From Glaciecola sp965660815 (GTDB lineage: Bacteria > Pseudomonadota > Gammaproteobacteria > Enterobacterales > Alteromonadaceae): 41,673 nt of DNA. The position numbers and the translations under genes were made by a program. The number at the start of each line of letters is the position of its first letter. Positions within the stretch are counted from its first letter, which is position 1. Below are positions 27,077 through 35,730 of the stretch, in pieces. The stretch is taken from NCBI GenBank assembly GCA_965660815.1, contig CBFIBG010000019.1, positions 1 through 41,673 of the forward strand, given 5' to 3'. The notes below the pieces were generated by a model that saw only the letters and a program-made list of their open reading frames with translations, had not been told where the DNA came from and ran no database searches.

Positions 27077-27169
27077 ATGGCAATAAATGACTCAATATTG
27101 TCGTCCTATATGCTCACTGAATCAGTGCGAAAGCACCATACTCATCGACATATTTATAAGGAGTGGGCT

Positions 27170-28330
27170 ATGTTGCATTATCTTAAATTCTTTCACTATT
27201 ATTTAGTGGCTATGTTTAGCTGTATAAGTTTATTGCTTGCAGATTATTTCATTATTTTGGGTTTCATATGCTTTGTTGGTTTTTATGCATTGGGCGATGC
27301 ACTGTTAGGCAAAGACGTTACTTGCGCCAAACTTAATAACAAAACATTTATAAATGCCATGCTTTACAGTGCTTTGCCGTTAAGCATGTTATTAATTCTT
27401 TGCAATTTGTGGCTGGTATCTCCAGATAACTGGTGGGCAATGGACTATCTTACCAAAACAACTGGCTATAACTTTTTAGAAGCTAAACAACAAACCTCTT
27501 ACTTCGAATTATTATTTGCTGTGCTTTTATCCGCATTCGTGCTTACTGGAATTGCCACTGTGGTTGCACACGAACTCGTTCACAGAATAGGTAAAAAACG
27601 AGACATAACCCTAGGGCGTTGGCTACTGAGTTTTAGTTTAGATGCCAACTTTTCAATTGAGCATGTCTACCACCATCATGTTAAAGTAGCGACCGCAGAC
27701 GATCCTGTGACCGCTCCTAGAGGTCGAAACGTCTATACACATCTCATATATGCTATTTATGGCACCAATTTATCCGCGTGGAAAATTGAGAAAAAACGAC
27801 TCATCCGAGCAAAAAAGTCGGTGTATTCTTTTCACAACGCATGCATTAGAGGATACTTAATGAGTATAGTTTACCTCTTATCAACTTTCGGTATTGCTGG
27901 ATTTAAGGGGCTAGTGCTAATGGTGCTGATTGGCATACTAGCTAAGACCTTATTGGAAGTAGCCAACTATATCGAGCATTACGGTTTAGTCAGAGCTCCC
28001 AACCAACCGGTTAAACCAAAACACTCATGGAATGCCAATCACCGTATCAGTTCGTGGGCCATGTTTAATCTGCCTAGGCATTCGCATCATCATGCGCAAG
28101 CGTCAGTACCCTTCGAACAATTGCAGCCTATACCAAATGCACCGATGATGATAAGTGGCTACATTTCCACCATTTTTGTAGCCCTAGTCCCGCCTTTGTG
28201 GTTCAAGCTTATGAAGCCTAAATTAATGCATTGGGACCAAACATTCGCCAATCAAGACGAATTATGCATTGTTGAACAACAAGCTCAAAAAAAGATGAAG
28301 TATGGTGGATTTTATCAATTACTTTATTAG
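27170..28330 (+). CDS. AlkB-type membrane di-iron hydroxylase (alkane 1-monooxygenase family)
   Basis: A 386-residue polytopic membrane protein with the AlkB histidine motifs: HELVHR (134-139), EHVYHHH (164-170), the HYG motif NYIEHYG (266-272) and LPRHSHHHA (301-309). The HYG motif separates alkane hydroxylases from ordinary desaturases. Members add oxygen to the terminal carbon of alkanes, with electrons from rubredoxin, which is not in this window. Odd points: the second box has H where AlkB has G, and the third has HSHHH instead of HSDHH. The frame is open from 27077, but AAGGAG six bases before the ATG at 27170 decides the start. The substrate could be another hydrophobic molecule. Confidence 0.82.
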   Translation: MLHYLKFFHYYLVAMFSCISLLLADYFIILGFICFVGFYALGDALLGKDVTCAKLNNKTFINAMLYSALPLSMLLILCNLWLVSPDNWWAMDYLTKTTGYNFLEAKQQTSYFELLFAVLLSAFVLTGIATVVAHELVHRIGKKRDITLGRWLLSFSLDANFSIEHVYHHHVKVATADDPVTAPRGRNVYTHLIYAIYGTNLSAWKIEKKRLIRAKKSVYSFHNACIRGYLMSIVYLLSTFGIAGFKGLVLMVLIGILAKTLLEVANYIEHYGLVRAPNQPVKPKHSWNANHRISSWAMFNLPRHSHHHAQASVPFEQLQPIPNAPMMISGYISTIFVALVPPLWFKLMKPKLMHWDQTFANQDELCIVEQQAQKKMKYGGFYQLLY

Positions 28331-28510
28331 CGTCTGGTCGTGCAAGCGAACACTTTATATTCGTAAGTGTGTGCGTAACTTTAAGGCCTTTTAAATCTTA
28401 AATTGTAATTTAGGCATATCCGTTTTTACTGCTTATTGTAGGCGATTTTCGGGCTTGCTTTTTTGCTGTTCCGAGGTATTATCTAACTCATCTGACCAGA
28501 AGAGCAAAGC

Positions 28511-29314
28511 ATGCATATAGATAAATATTTAAACCAAGCCAGCGAGTTGGCAATAAACCAAGATCAAACATTTAATATATCAAAACGTTGGTCTCAGGGC
28601 CGAACCATATACGGAGGTTTATCTGCCGGTATGCTCTTTAGTGCTGCAAAGGGCTTTGTTGAACCGACTAGAGTGCTGCGCTCTATGAGTACAAATTTTG
28701 TCGGTCCGATGTTGGTAGAAGAATCGTTTAATATTCAAGTTGAAACCATTCGTGAAGGTAAAAACGTTTCCCAAATTCAGGCCAGAGCGATACAAAACAA
28801 TAAAATATGCGTGGTATCTCAATTTTGTTTTGCCCAGGGAAGGCAGTCAAAAGTGGAAGTGAAAAATAATGATATACACAGCTTGCCAGCTCCCATAAAA
28901 GCGAATTATATCCCCCAAATACCCAAAATCACTCCTAAGTTCTTGCGCCATTTTGAGCTGTCCATTACTGAAGGCGGGACACCATTTTTAGGCAATAAAA
29001 GCAGTCATTATTACGGATGGATGAGATACAAAGATAAACTCGATGTATTTACCGATGCTCATTTAGTAAGCATCATTGATGCGTGGCCCCCTACATTGTT
29101 GCAAATGATGAAATGGCCAGCCCCTGCCAGTACGGTAAGTTGGAATCTTGAATTCATTCATCCGCATTTACCCATTAAACCTAACGACTGGTTTGCTTAT
29201 AAAGCCGATACAAGGCATGCAGCTGATGGGTATGGTCACACAGAGGCTACTATTTGGGACAGTCATGGCAAAGCCATCGCTCTTAGCCGACAAACAGTAG
29301 CTATATTTGACTAA
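28511..29314 (+). CDS. Acyl-CoA thioesterase-like hotdog-fold protein
   Basis: A 267-residue double-hotdog protein of the TesB-like thioesterase superfamily. The N-terminal hotdog shows the GRTIYGGLSAGMLFSAAKGF substrate-pocket pattern. The second half includes a conserved ASTVSWNLEFIHP segment and a C-terminal DGYGHTEATIWDSHGKAIALSRQ strand pattern. Members hydrolyse acyl-CoAs. It follows the AlkB-like gene on the same strand after 180 bp with its own ribosome site (AGAAGAG), so it could be co-expressed, but an internal promoter is possible. The acyl-chain preference cannot be told. Confidence 0.8.
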   Translation: MHIDKYLNQASELAINQDQTFNISKRWSQGRTIYGGLSAGMLFSAAKGFVEPTRVLRSMSTNFVGPMLVEESFNIQVETIREGKNVSQIQARAIQNNKICVVSQFCFAQGRQSKVEVKNNDIHSLPAPIKANYIPQIPKITPKFLRHFELSITEGGTPFLGNKSSHYYGWMRYKDKLDVFTDAHLVSIIDAWPPTLLQMMKWPAPASTVSWNLEFIHPHLPIKPNDWFAYKADTRHAADGYGHTEATIWDSHGKAIALSRQTVAIFD

Positions 29315-29321
29315 ATAATGA

Positions 29322-30167
29322 TTAAGCGGCTTCTGCTGAAGTCATATTGAAAATATCAGCAAGTGCTGAGAATTTTTCGTTAGCATCTTCGATCGCTTCA
29401 TCGAGGGCGCTCGAATCTATGTTTAAACTGGTATAAAGGAAACTTGGAACGTCTTTCTTTATTGAATATAGTTGAGGATACACATTCGCAATAGCTAAAC
29501 TGTAACTAAGCTGTATTATCTGCGCCTCTTTGGTCATTGCGGGACTTTCATCATGATGTTGCATAGCAATAGTGGAAACTAACGAGTCGGGAATTAACCA
29601 TTGCTGTAACAGCGCGGCTGACACATCTGCAAACGAAAAACCTAATTCCTCCTCTTGACAGATTTTCGGCAGGTCTAGTCTATTGAGATCATTACACTGT
29701 CGGACCACAGAGGGGTCGATTCTAAGCACTGCCAATTCTCCAACATTGTGAAGCAGACCACTGGTATACATTTTAGAGATATCTTTTTCTTTAGTCTTTT
29801 TTGCAAAAAATACGGCATATAGCGCACATAGAATACTTTGTCGCCAAAACCTCTTTACATCAATGTGCTTGGAAGTATCTTTTGTGAACATATTCGCCAT
29901 GCTAAATGCTATTGAAAACTCGTATACAGCCTTCGATCCAATTACCTGTACTGCTTTTTCTAAGGACTCGATTTTTCGCTCAAAACGAAATATTGGGCTA
30001 TTTGCATATTTAAGTAAGTGAACAGTTAGAGACGGATCGTTGTACACAACATTGGCGATGTCTTCCATTGTGGTGTGTTTTTTATCGTATAATTGTCGCA
30101 GCTGATTGGATGTTTGAGGAACGGTAAACAATTCGTTTGCTTTTTGTGCATAATCGATAGCATTCAT
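29322..30167 (-). CDS. HDOD-domain signalling protein
   Basis: A 281-residue protein consisting of one HDOD domain, a catalytically degenerate HD-like helical fold used in bacterial signalling and often linked to c-di-GMP, motility or chemotaxis regulation. The family pattern is seen from the N-terminal LPTVPQTSNQL-like segment through VVYNDPSLTVHLLKYANSP, the AVQVIGSKAVYEF stretch, and GLLHNVGELAVLRI, where the HD-type metal dyad is replaced (HN instead of HD). No output domain is attached. It converges on the thioesterase gene (7 bp apart) and lies 73 bp downstream of the panE-like gene on the same strand. Confidence 0.85.
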   Translation of the reverse strand: MNAIDYAQKANELFTVPQTSNQLRQLYDKKHTTMEDIANVVYNDPSLTVHLLKYANSPIFRFERKIESLEKAVQVIGSKAVYEFSIAFSMANMFTKDTSKHIDVKRFWRQSILCALYAVFFAKKTKEKDISKMYTSGLLHNVGELAVLRIDPSVVRQCNDLNRLDLPKICQEEELGFSFADVSAALLQQWLIPDSLVSTIAMQHHDESPAMTKEAQIIQLSYSLAIANVYPQLYSIKKDVPSFLYTSLNIDSSALDEAIEDANEKFSALADIFNMTSAEAA

Positions 30168-30240
30168 AATTAGATAACTACTCTTTTTACTTTTAGTTTA
30201 ACGAAAGCCTATAGTTGAGTAGGTATGGGAAGATTGAGGT

Positions 30241-31338
30241 TTATACCATATTTAGCATTTTATGAATCTGTGCAATAAACTGATCCGACGACGGTCTATT
30301 TCCATCTTCTGCCTGCTTTATTGCTTCTACTACAAATGCATTACAAGGTGTCGCTATCCCAAGCTGTTTTGCCTGCTTAACTACAGTATTATTCAAGAAA
30401 TCTATTTCAGTGTTCCTAGATTCATTCAAATCCCACCACATACTAGTCCTGACTTTTGGGTCAACCGCCAACATTTGATGCGCGATTAATTTAAATGCCC
30501 AATTTGGCAGACGTAATATAGTAGGTAAATACTTATTCGGCACGTTAGCAATTCTCGGTAGCTTTATTTGTTTTTTTGACGTAATAATGAGCAATTCTTG
30601 CATCAACTGCGCTAAAAATAAACGATACACTTTATTTTCTAGCATTTGTTTAACGGGAATGTTAGCAAGAGCGTTCACCGCATTACCTAAATTGAGTTGG
30701 AGCTTCGCCCACTGTAATGCCGTCATATCATAACTGATTTCGACGGGAAGAAATTTACTCGACAGTTGCCTAGCTAACCATTTTACATTGTCATCTAAGT
30801 TAACAATGGACTCAATTGCCATGCTTCCCTGTGAGCCTCTATGAAAATGCCCAGTGGAGTCATTGACTACGTTAAACGGGATCATGGCCCTGATCACTTT
30901 ATTATGAGGGAACGCTTGCTTGACCAGCGAGTGAGTTTTGACTCCATTTTGACAACACAAAATAATGGTTTTTTCATTAACTAAGGGTTGTATATCAAGG
31001 ATGGCATCTTCTAAGGCGGTACATTTAACAGTTAACCAAATAAAGTCAGCTTGTATGCTTATGTTATTTAATTGCTCCGTTTGATAAACATCAGGCAATT
31101 GATTTACTGTGTATTTGTGATTCTTATAGTCACTAATAGAATAGTGTTTACCAAGCTGTTCGGTAAATCTTGCTTTACCCACTAAAGTGACGCGTTGTTT
31201 TGCATAAATAAAACAGGCACCGAGATAACACCCTATAAGTCCCGCTCCAAAAATCACATGTTTGGTTTGATGTTGTGTTATTGTTTGCCGATTGCGGGCA
31301 CTCTCGTCGAACTGAGTGTTGACCTGACGCTTTGACAT
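30241..31338 (-). CDS. Ketopantoate reductase (PanE/ApbA) family protein
   Basis: A 365-residue NADPH-dependent reductase-like protein. The N-terminal Rossmann fold is marked by VIFGAGLIGCYLGA (about 28-41) and a following adenosine-phosphate region. The middle carries ILCCQNGVKT and a conserved lysine in WAKLQLNLGNAVNAL, the catalytic lysine region of PanE. The C-terminal helical domain follows. True PanE proteins are about 300 residues; this one has a roughly 25-residue N-terminal extension and a long C-terminal part, so it may act on another 2-oxo acid. No pantothenate genes lie nearby. It is divergent from the glycosyltransferase with 46 bp between start codons. Confidence 0.8.
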   Translation of the reverse strand: MSKRQVNTQFDESARNRQTITQHQTKHVIFGAGLIGCYLGACFIYAKQRVTLVGKARFTEQLGKHYSISDYKNHKYTVNQLPDVYQTEQLNNISIQADFIWLTVKCTALEDAILDIQPLVNEKTIILCCQNGVKTHSLVKQAFPHNKVIRAMIPFNVVNDSTGHFHRGSQGSMAIESIVNLDDNVKWLARQLSSKFLPVEISYDMTALQWAKLQLNLGNAVNALANIPVKQMLENKVYRLFLAQLMQELLIITSKKQIKLPRIANVPNKYLPTILRLPNWAFKLIAHQMLAVDPKVRTSMWWDLNESRNTEIDFLNNTVVKQAKQLGIATPCNAFVVEAIKQAEDGNRPSSDQFIAQIHKMLNMV

Positions 31339-31384
31339 TTATTTGGTATCCATATTTTATTTTTTGTCGGAATTAAACATAATC

Positions 31385-32695
31385 ATGCACATAGTATTTA
31401 TCGGTTTTGTGTGGCCTGAACCCACATCCTCAGCAGCGGGTCAAAACCTATTAAGTTACATCTCTTCCTGCCAAGAAGCGCACTGGCAAGTCAGTTTTTT
31501 AAGTGCCGCCGAACAAAATCAACATTCAGCAAAATTATTGGACATGGGAGTGATGTCTTATACCTGTAAACTTAATTGTAGTAGTTTTAATGCACAAATC
31601 ATTCAATTACAACCAGATATCGTAATATTTGACCGTTTTCTGACGTTTGAGCAGTTTGCATGGCGAGTCAAGCAAGAGTGCCCTGATTCACTTTTAGTCA
31701 TTGATGCAGAAGATCTGCATTTTTTAAGGAAAGCACGACAATTGCTCATCAAGGCTGACCAAACTAACAAACAAGCAACTAACGATACATTTATCGATAT
31801 CTTTGATGATAATAAAGATCTCATTGATTCTGAGTTGCTATATAACGATGTCTGTCTTCGAGAAATGGCGTGTGTCTTCAAAGCAGACTTAACCATCGTG
31901 CTTTCTAGTTTTGAATTTAAATTACTTTCACAAGTATTTAATGTGAACGCCAATCAACTTACTCATGTGCCATTTATTTTATCAAACAACGACAATAACA
32001 TAACGCCACTCACCGTTGACCAAAAGCAAGATTTTGTATTTATAGGTAACTTTCGTCATGCCCCAAATCTTCACGCAGCAAAGCTTCTCGCCAATACTAT
32101 ATGGCCGCAAATAAGAAAAGCCTTAATCGTTAAGCTAGGCAACGCCGCTAAGCAGATTAAATGCCATGTGTATGGCGCTTACATGACTCCTGAAGCAAAA
32201 CAACTACACTCTCCAAAAAAGCAGTTTTTGATGCACGGTCACGCAAACAATCAGTTCGAGGTCATCAACGCTTCAAGAGTAATGCTTGCCCCAATTGCAT
32301 TTGGCGCAGGTGTCAAAGGAAAACTAATTGATGCAATGAGGGTCAATACACCATGCATTACCACGCCAATAGGGGCTGAAGGCATATCTGAACATCCCTT
32401 TGCTGGAGTCGTTGCAAAAAGCGTCAAGGAGTTTGTTGAGGCAGCGGTAAAAAGCTATATGGATGAAGGTTTTCATAATCAGCTTGTGTCGAATGGATTG
32501 GGGATCCTGACGAAAGATTACAAGTTGAATAATAATAAAAGTAAATTCATTCATGCACTGCTGCAAGCTAAAAAGCAACAACATAAAAATAGACGGCTAA
32601 ATTTTATGCAACAACTATTAAATCAGCAGCAGTTTCAAGCAAGTAAGTACATGAGCCAATGGATAGAAGTAAAAAATAAACCGTTTGAACAATAG
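31385..32695 (+). CDS. Glycosyltransferase, GT4-like
   Basis: A 436-residue GT-B-type glycosyltransferase. The N-terminus HIVFIGFVWPEPTSSAAGQ is the usual first strand with glycine-rich loop. The C-terminal half holds VFIGNFRHAPN, a strand-turn pattern through HVYGAYM and HGHANNQFEVINASRVMLAPIAFGAGVKGKLIDAM, matching the sugar-nucleotide binding region of GT4 enzymes, and then TPIGAEGI. Donor, acceptor and polysaccharide are unknown. The frame is open from a TTG at 31343, but the ATG at 31385 begins the conserved strand and is preferred; neither has a strong ribosome site. No other cell-surface polysaccharide genes are near, so it is a solitary gene. Confidence 0.82.
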   Translation: MHIVFIGFVWPEPTSSAAGQNLLSYISSCQEAHWQVSFLSAAEQNQHSAKLLDMGVMSYTCKLNCSSFNAQIIQLQPDIVIFDRFLTFEQFAWRVKQECPDSLLVIDAEDLHFLRKARQLLIKADQTNKQATNDTFIDIFDDNKDLIDSELLYNDVCLREMACVFKADLTIVLSSFEFKLLSQVFNVNANQLTHVPFILSNNDNNITPLTVDQKQDFVFIGNFRHAPNLHAAKLLANTIWPQIRKALIVKLGNAAKQIKCHVYGAYMTPEAKQLHSPKKQFLMHGHANNQFEVINASRVMLAPIAFGAGVKGKLIDAMRVNTPCITTPIGAEGISEHPFAGVVAKSVKEFVEAAVKSYMDEGFHNQLVSNGLGILTKDYKLNNNKSKFIHALLQAKKQQHKNRRLNFMQQLLNQQQFQASKYMSQWIEVKNKPFEQ

Positions 32696-32696
32696 A

Positions 32697-34451
32697 TTAA
32701 GCATTAAAGTATTGAGATAAAGTCGTGATAATTTTATGTATGCCATCTCTCCTGCCCTGACTGAAATATTGGGTTAATCCAATTTCATGAAAGTATTCAG
32801 TAAGATCGCAATTAGGTTGAATATATAGCTTTGCAATAATTATGGCCAAGAGCCCTCTTATTACTTTGCTATTAGAATAAGCTTCAACTCTATAGTTTGC
32901 TGGGCTGTTTGAAAAATTCGATATTTTTAGCCACACATTAGCTTCACAACCTTTAATTTCATATTTCGCCTTGCGCTCATCTTTAGTTAACATCGGTAGG
33001 TACTTGCTAAACAACAATATCTGTCGATGTTTTTCTGACCATTCATTGGCCTTTAATATGGCTAAATGCGTTTGCTTAAAACGTTCTGAAAGATCAATCG
33101 CCTCAGGTGGCAGGTTGTTAATGCTAATTGAATCTGCCATTGTGTCATCAAGTAAGCTCTGTTGAGTGCCTACGGGCTCACTACGCTGAGAGAGTTTGCT
33201 TGTTATATGATCAGAATCTTGTAATTTCAGGAAGCTTTTTAGTGCGGTTACCAGCGTATCTATGTCGGTTTTATCATTATAACAAGCCAAAGAAACCCTC
33301 ACGCAGCCTAGAATTTCTAATGCCTGCATTAAAGGCATTGCGCAGTGATGACCTGCTCGCACTGCCAGTGAACGCTGTGACAAATAGCTAGCCACATCAT
33401 AGCAATGCGCTTGTTTAATATTAAAACTTAAGATAGGCACACAATTGCATTTCGCAAGCGGGACATGATGCTCGAAATACTGGCTGACATTGCCATACAC
33501 AATCAGATGCCCCTGTTGATACATTGGCTTAATGCTGTCTAACAAATACTCAAATAGTGTTGACTCATATTGCTCTAAATCAGATAAATTCGCTTTCAAA
33601 AATTCCACAGAGCCAGCCATGCCAATTGCGCCAGAAATGTTGCTGGTACCCGCCTCAAACTTTAACGGAGGATCTTGGGTCGAATAGTCATCCCAAGAAA
33701 CGTGAGTGATCATTTCGCCCCCTAGTTTACAAGCCATTAAACGCTCGAGTAACTCATATTTACCATACAACACACCAATTCCTGTGGGCGCATACATTTT
33801 ATGACCACTAAAAGCATAAAAGTCACAACCTATGGTTTGTACATCGACATCAAAATGCGCCACCGCTTGGGTGCCGTCAATCACACTTAACGCATTTTCT
33901 TTTCTGGCTTTCTCGCAAATAAGATCGACCGGATAAATATTGCCAAGTGCATTTGAGACATGAGCGCACACGACAATAGCAGTGTCTGGCTTTATCGCTC
34001 TCAATGCATCATTCAACGATTGTTGACAAAAAGAGCCTGAATGACCCAATTTAATGGGAATAATGTTTAATGACAATCGCTTGGCCAATGCGAACCAAGG
34101 AAGAAAGTTAGCATGGTGTTCACTTTCCAATATCAGAATGTGGTCCCCAGAAATACACTCGGAAAATATGCCGTTAGCGATAATATTCAGACTCTCTGTC
34201 GCTCCGCTTGTAAATACAATCTCTTCTGGCATTTTGGCATTGACGAAATCTTTGACATCACTGCGAGTTTGCTCATAGTCAATGGTCGCTCTTTTCGCAC
34301 TTGAATACGTCCCTCTGTGAACATTTGCATTGAACTGTTCATAGTATTGATTAGATCTTTGGATCGCAGTTATCAGTTTTTTAGTCGTCGCTGCAGAGTC
34401 TAAGTACACCTCTTCATTACTTGGATAGTGGAATGCTGTTCTAAATTTCAA
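32697..34451 (-). CDS. Cysteine desulfurase fused to a SufE/CsdE-like sulfur acceptor
   Basis: A 584-residue two-domain protein. Residues 1 to about 410 form a SufS/CsdA-type PLP-dependent desulfurase: NVHRGTYSSAKRAT, the TSGATESLN segment, the PLP lysine K218 in FSGHKMYAPTG, and the catalytic cysteine C370 in RAGHHCAMP. A linker of about 40 residues leads to a SufE-like domain (about 450-584) with acceptor cysteine C502 in GCEANVWL and the typical VIRGLLAII helix. E. coli encodes CsdA and CsdE separately. Fusion should channel persulfide from C370 to C502. The start is TTG at 34451, with AGAGG nine bases upstream; no in-frame ATG or GTG precedes it. Its stop is one base from the glycosyltransferase stop. 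Confidence 0.92.
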   Translation of the reverse strand: MKFRTAFHYPSNEEVYLDSAATTKKLITAIQRSNQYYEQFNANVHRGTYSSAKRATIDYEQTRSDVKDFVNAKMPEEIVFTSGATESLNIIANGIFSECISGDHILILESEHHANFLPWFALAKRLSLNIIPIKLGHSGSFCQQSLNDALRAIKPDTAIVVCAHVSNALGNIYPVDLICEKARKENALSVIDGTQAVAHFDVDVQTIGCDFYAFSGHKMYAPTGIGVLYGKYELLERLMACKLGGEMITHVSWDDYSTQDPPLKFEAGTSNISGAIGMAGSVEFLKANLSDLEQYESTLFEYLLDSIKPMYQQGHLIVYGNVSQYFEHHVPLAKCNCVPILSFNIKQAHCYDVASYLSQRSLAVRAGHHCAMPLMQALEILGCVRVSLACYNDKTDIDTLVTALKSFLKLQDSDHITSKLSQRSEPVGTQQSLLDDTMADSISINNLPPEAIDLSERFKQTHLAILKANEWSEKHRQILLFSKYLPMLTKDERKAKYEIKGCEANVWLKISNFSNSPANYRVEAYSNSKVIRGLLAIIIAKLYIQPNCDLTEYFHEIGLTQYFSQGRRDGIHKIITTLSQYFNA

Positions 34452-34539
34452 TGATTCATACCTCTGATCCTCTAAACGGTGTAGGGATTTTATTTGTTTT
34501 ACCTAACAACGCAGTAAAGATCTGCACAAATTTTTCTTT

Positions 34540-34834
34540 ATGGTGCAAGCGCAAATCGTATTTATTGACAAGTTCTTGCTACTCACTTTAACGTGTTTAT
34601 ATTTTTTGAATCCCCAAAATATATGGCTTTGGTCGCCTTTTATTCACGCAAGAATCTATTATCGATAGCCAAATATTAGATAATTTGATAATCGTCGTTA
34701 CCGTCCTATTTTATATGTTTTTAACTTGCGATACCTACAAAAATTGGAAAAATACAAATATATCAACTTTAGCGAATTATCTTGACCAATATCCCAATGC
34801 AATATCGATAGATGCGCAACACATAATTCTATAA
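34540..34834 (+). pseudogene. Possible frameshifted small membrane-protein gene in a gene-free stretch
   Basis: The 469 bases from 34452 to 34920 contain no intact gene. Two overlapping reading frames are present. One runs from ATG 34540 to a stop at 34668, giving a hydrophobic peptide (KFLLLTLTCLYFL). Another is open from 34610 to 34834 and has a second membrane-like segment (LIIVVTVLFYMFL) followed by a polar tail, without a start codon of its own. Joined by a single frameshift near 34640-34660 they would make one roughly 95-residue protein with two membrane helices. This may be a decayed gene or chance in AT-rich DNA. No terminator or clear promoter for xthA was found. Confidence 0.3.
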
Positions 34835-34920
34835 AATTTTCTCGTTACTCCCCTTTTCACTCCCTATTTTGCTACAATCTCAACAAACTAAAATTAAAAC
34901 TAACAAGTTGTATTTATCGA

Positions 34921-35730
34921 ATGAAAATAATGTCGTTTAACATCAATGGGATCAGAGCTAGGCTTCATCAATTATCAGCCGTACTGGAAAAACATCAACC
35001 AGATGTGTTGGGTCTTCAAGAAATAAAAGTACACAACGATATGTTTCCTAAACAGGATGTCGAAGCGCTTGGTTATCACGTGTATTTCCATGGTCAAAAA
35101 GGCCATTATGGCGTTGCATTTTTGACCAAACAACCGGTTGTAAACGTTCGCTACGGCTTCCCTACCGACCCTGAAGACGCTCAAACTCGAATGATCATCA
35201 TCGAATATGCAGATTCTAATGGAGAGCCAGTACACATATTAAACGGCTACTTCCCCCAAGGTGAAAGTAGAGACCATCCAATAAAATTTCCTTACAAAGA
35301 AAAGTTTTATGCTGATTTACAAACTTACATTGAGACTCATCACAAAAAGAACGAGCAACTAGCGATCATTGGCGATTTTAATATTTCACATACTGACGCA
35401 GATATAGGGATAACTGAAGATTCAAGAAAGCGATGGTTGAGAACGGGTAAATGTAGCTTTTTACCTGAGGAACGAGAGTGGCTTGAAACACTAATGTCTT
35501 TTGGATTCGTTGATACATTTAGACAAGTTTACCCAGACGTTACCGATAGGTTTAGCTGGTTTGATTACCGTTCAAAAGGCTTCAATGATAATAGAGGCTT
35601 GAGGATTGATTTAATAATTGCAACCCAAACGCTTGCTTCTAAAACAATAGAGGCTGGCATTGACTACGAACTGCGAGGGATAGAAAAACCTTCAGACCAC
35701 GCACCGATTTGGACCAATTTTAGTGACTAG
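34921..35730 (+). CDS. xthA: Exodeoxyribonuclease III / AP endonuclease
   Basis: A 269-residue enzyme of base-excision repair that cuts at abasic sites and removes 3'-blocking groups. It is of the ExoIII/EEP fold: N7 in SFNING, metal-binding E34 in LQEIKV, GDFNISH (about 147-153) with the catalytic Asp and Asn, and a C-terminal SDHAPIW with the catalytic histidine. Length matches E. coli XthA (268). The region just before the ATG has no strong ribosome site. Its stop codon is overlapped by the GTG start of the next gene, so the two are probably co-translated. Confidence 0.95.
   Translation: MKIMSFNINGIRARLHQLSAVLEKHQPDVLGLQEIKVHNDMFPKQDVEALGYHVYFHGQKGHYGVAFLTKQPVVNVRYGFPTDPEDAQTRMIIIEYADSNGEPVHILNGYFPQGESRDHPIKFPYKEKFYADLQTYIETHHKKNEQLAIIGDFNISHTDADIGITEDSRKRWLRTGKCSFLPEEREWLETLMSFGFVDTFRQVYPDVTDRFSWFDYRSKGFNDNRGLRIDLIIATQTLASKTIEAGIDYELRGIEKPSDHAPIWTNFSD

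Noticed and set aside
27077..27169. Upstream start for the AlkB-like gene
   Set aside because: The ATG at 27077 has no ribosome site, while 27170 has AAGGAG at ideal spacing and gives the usual family length.
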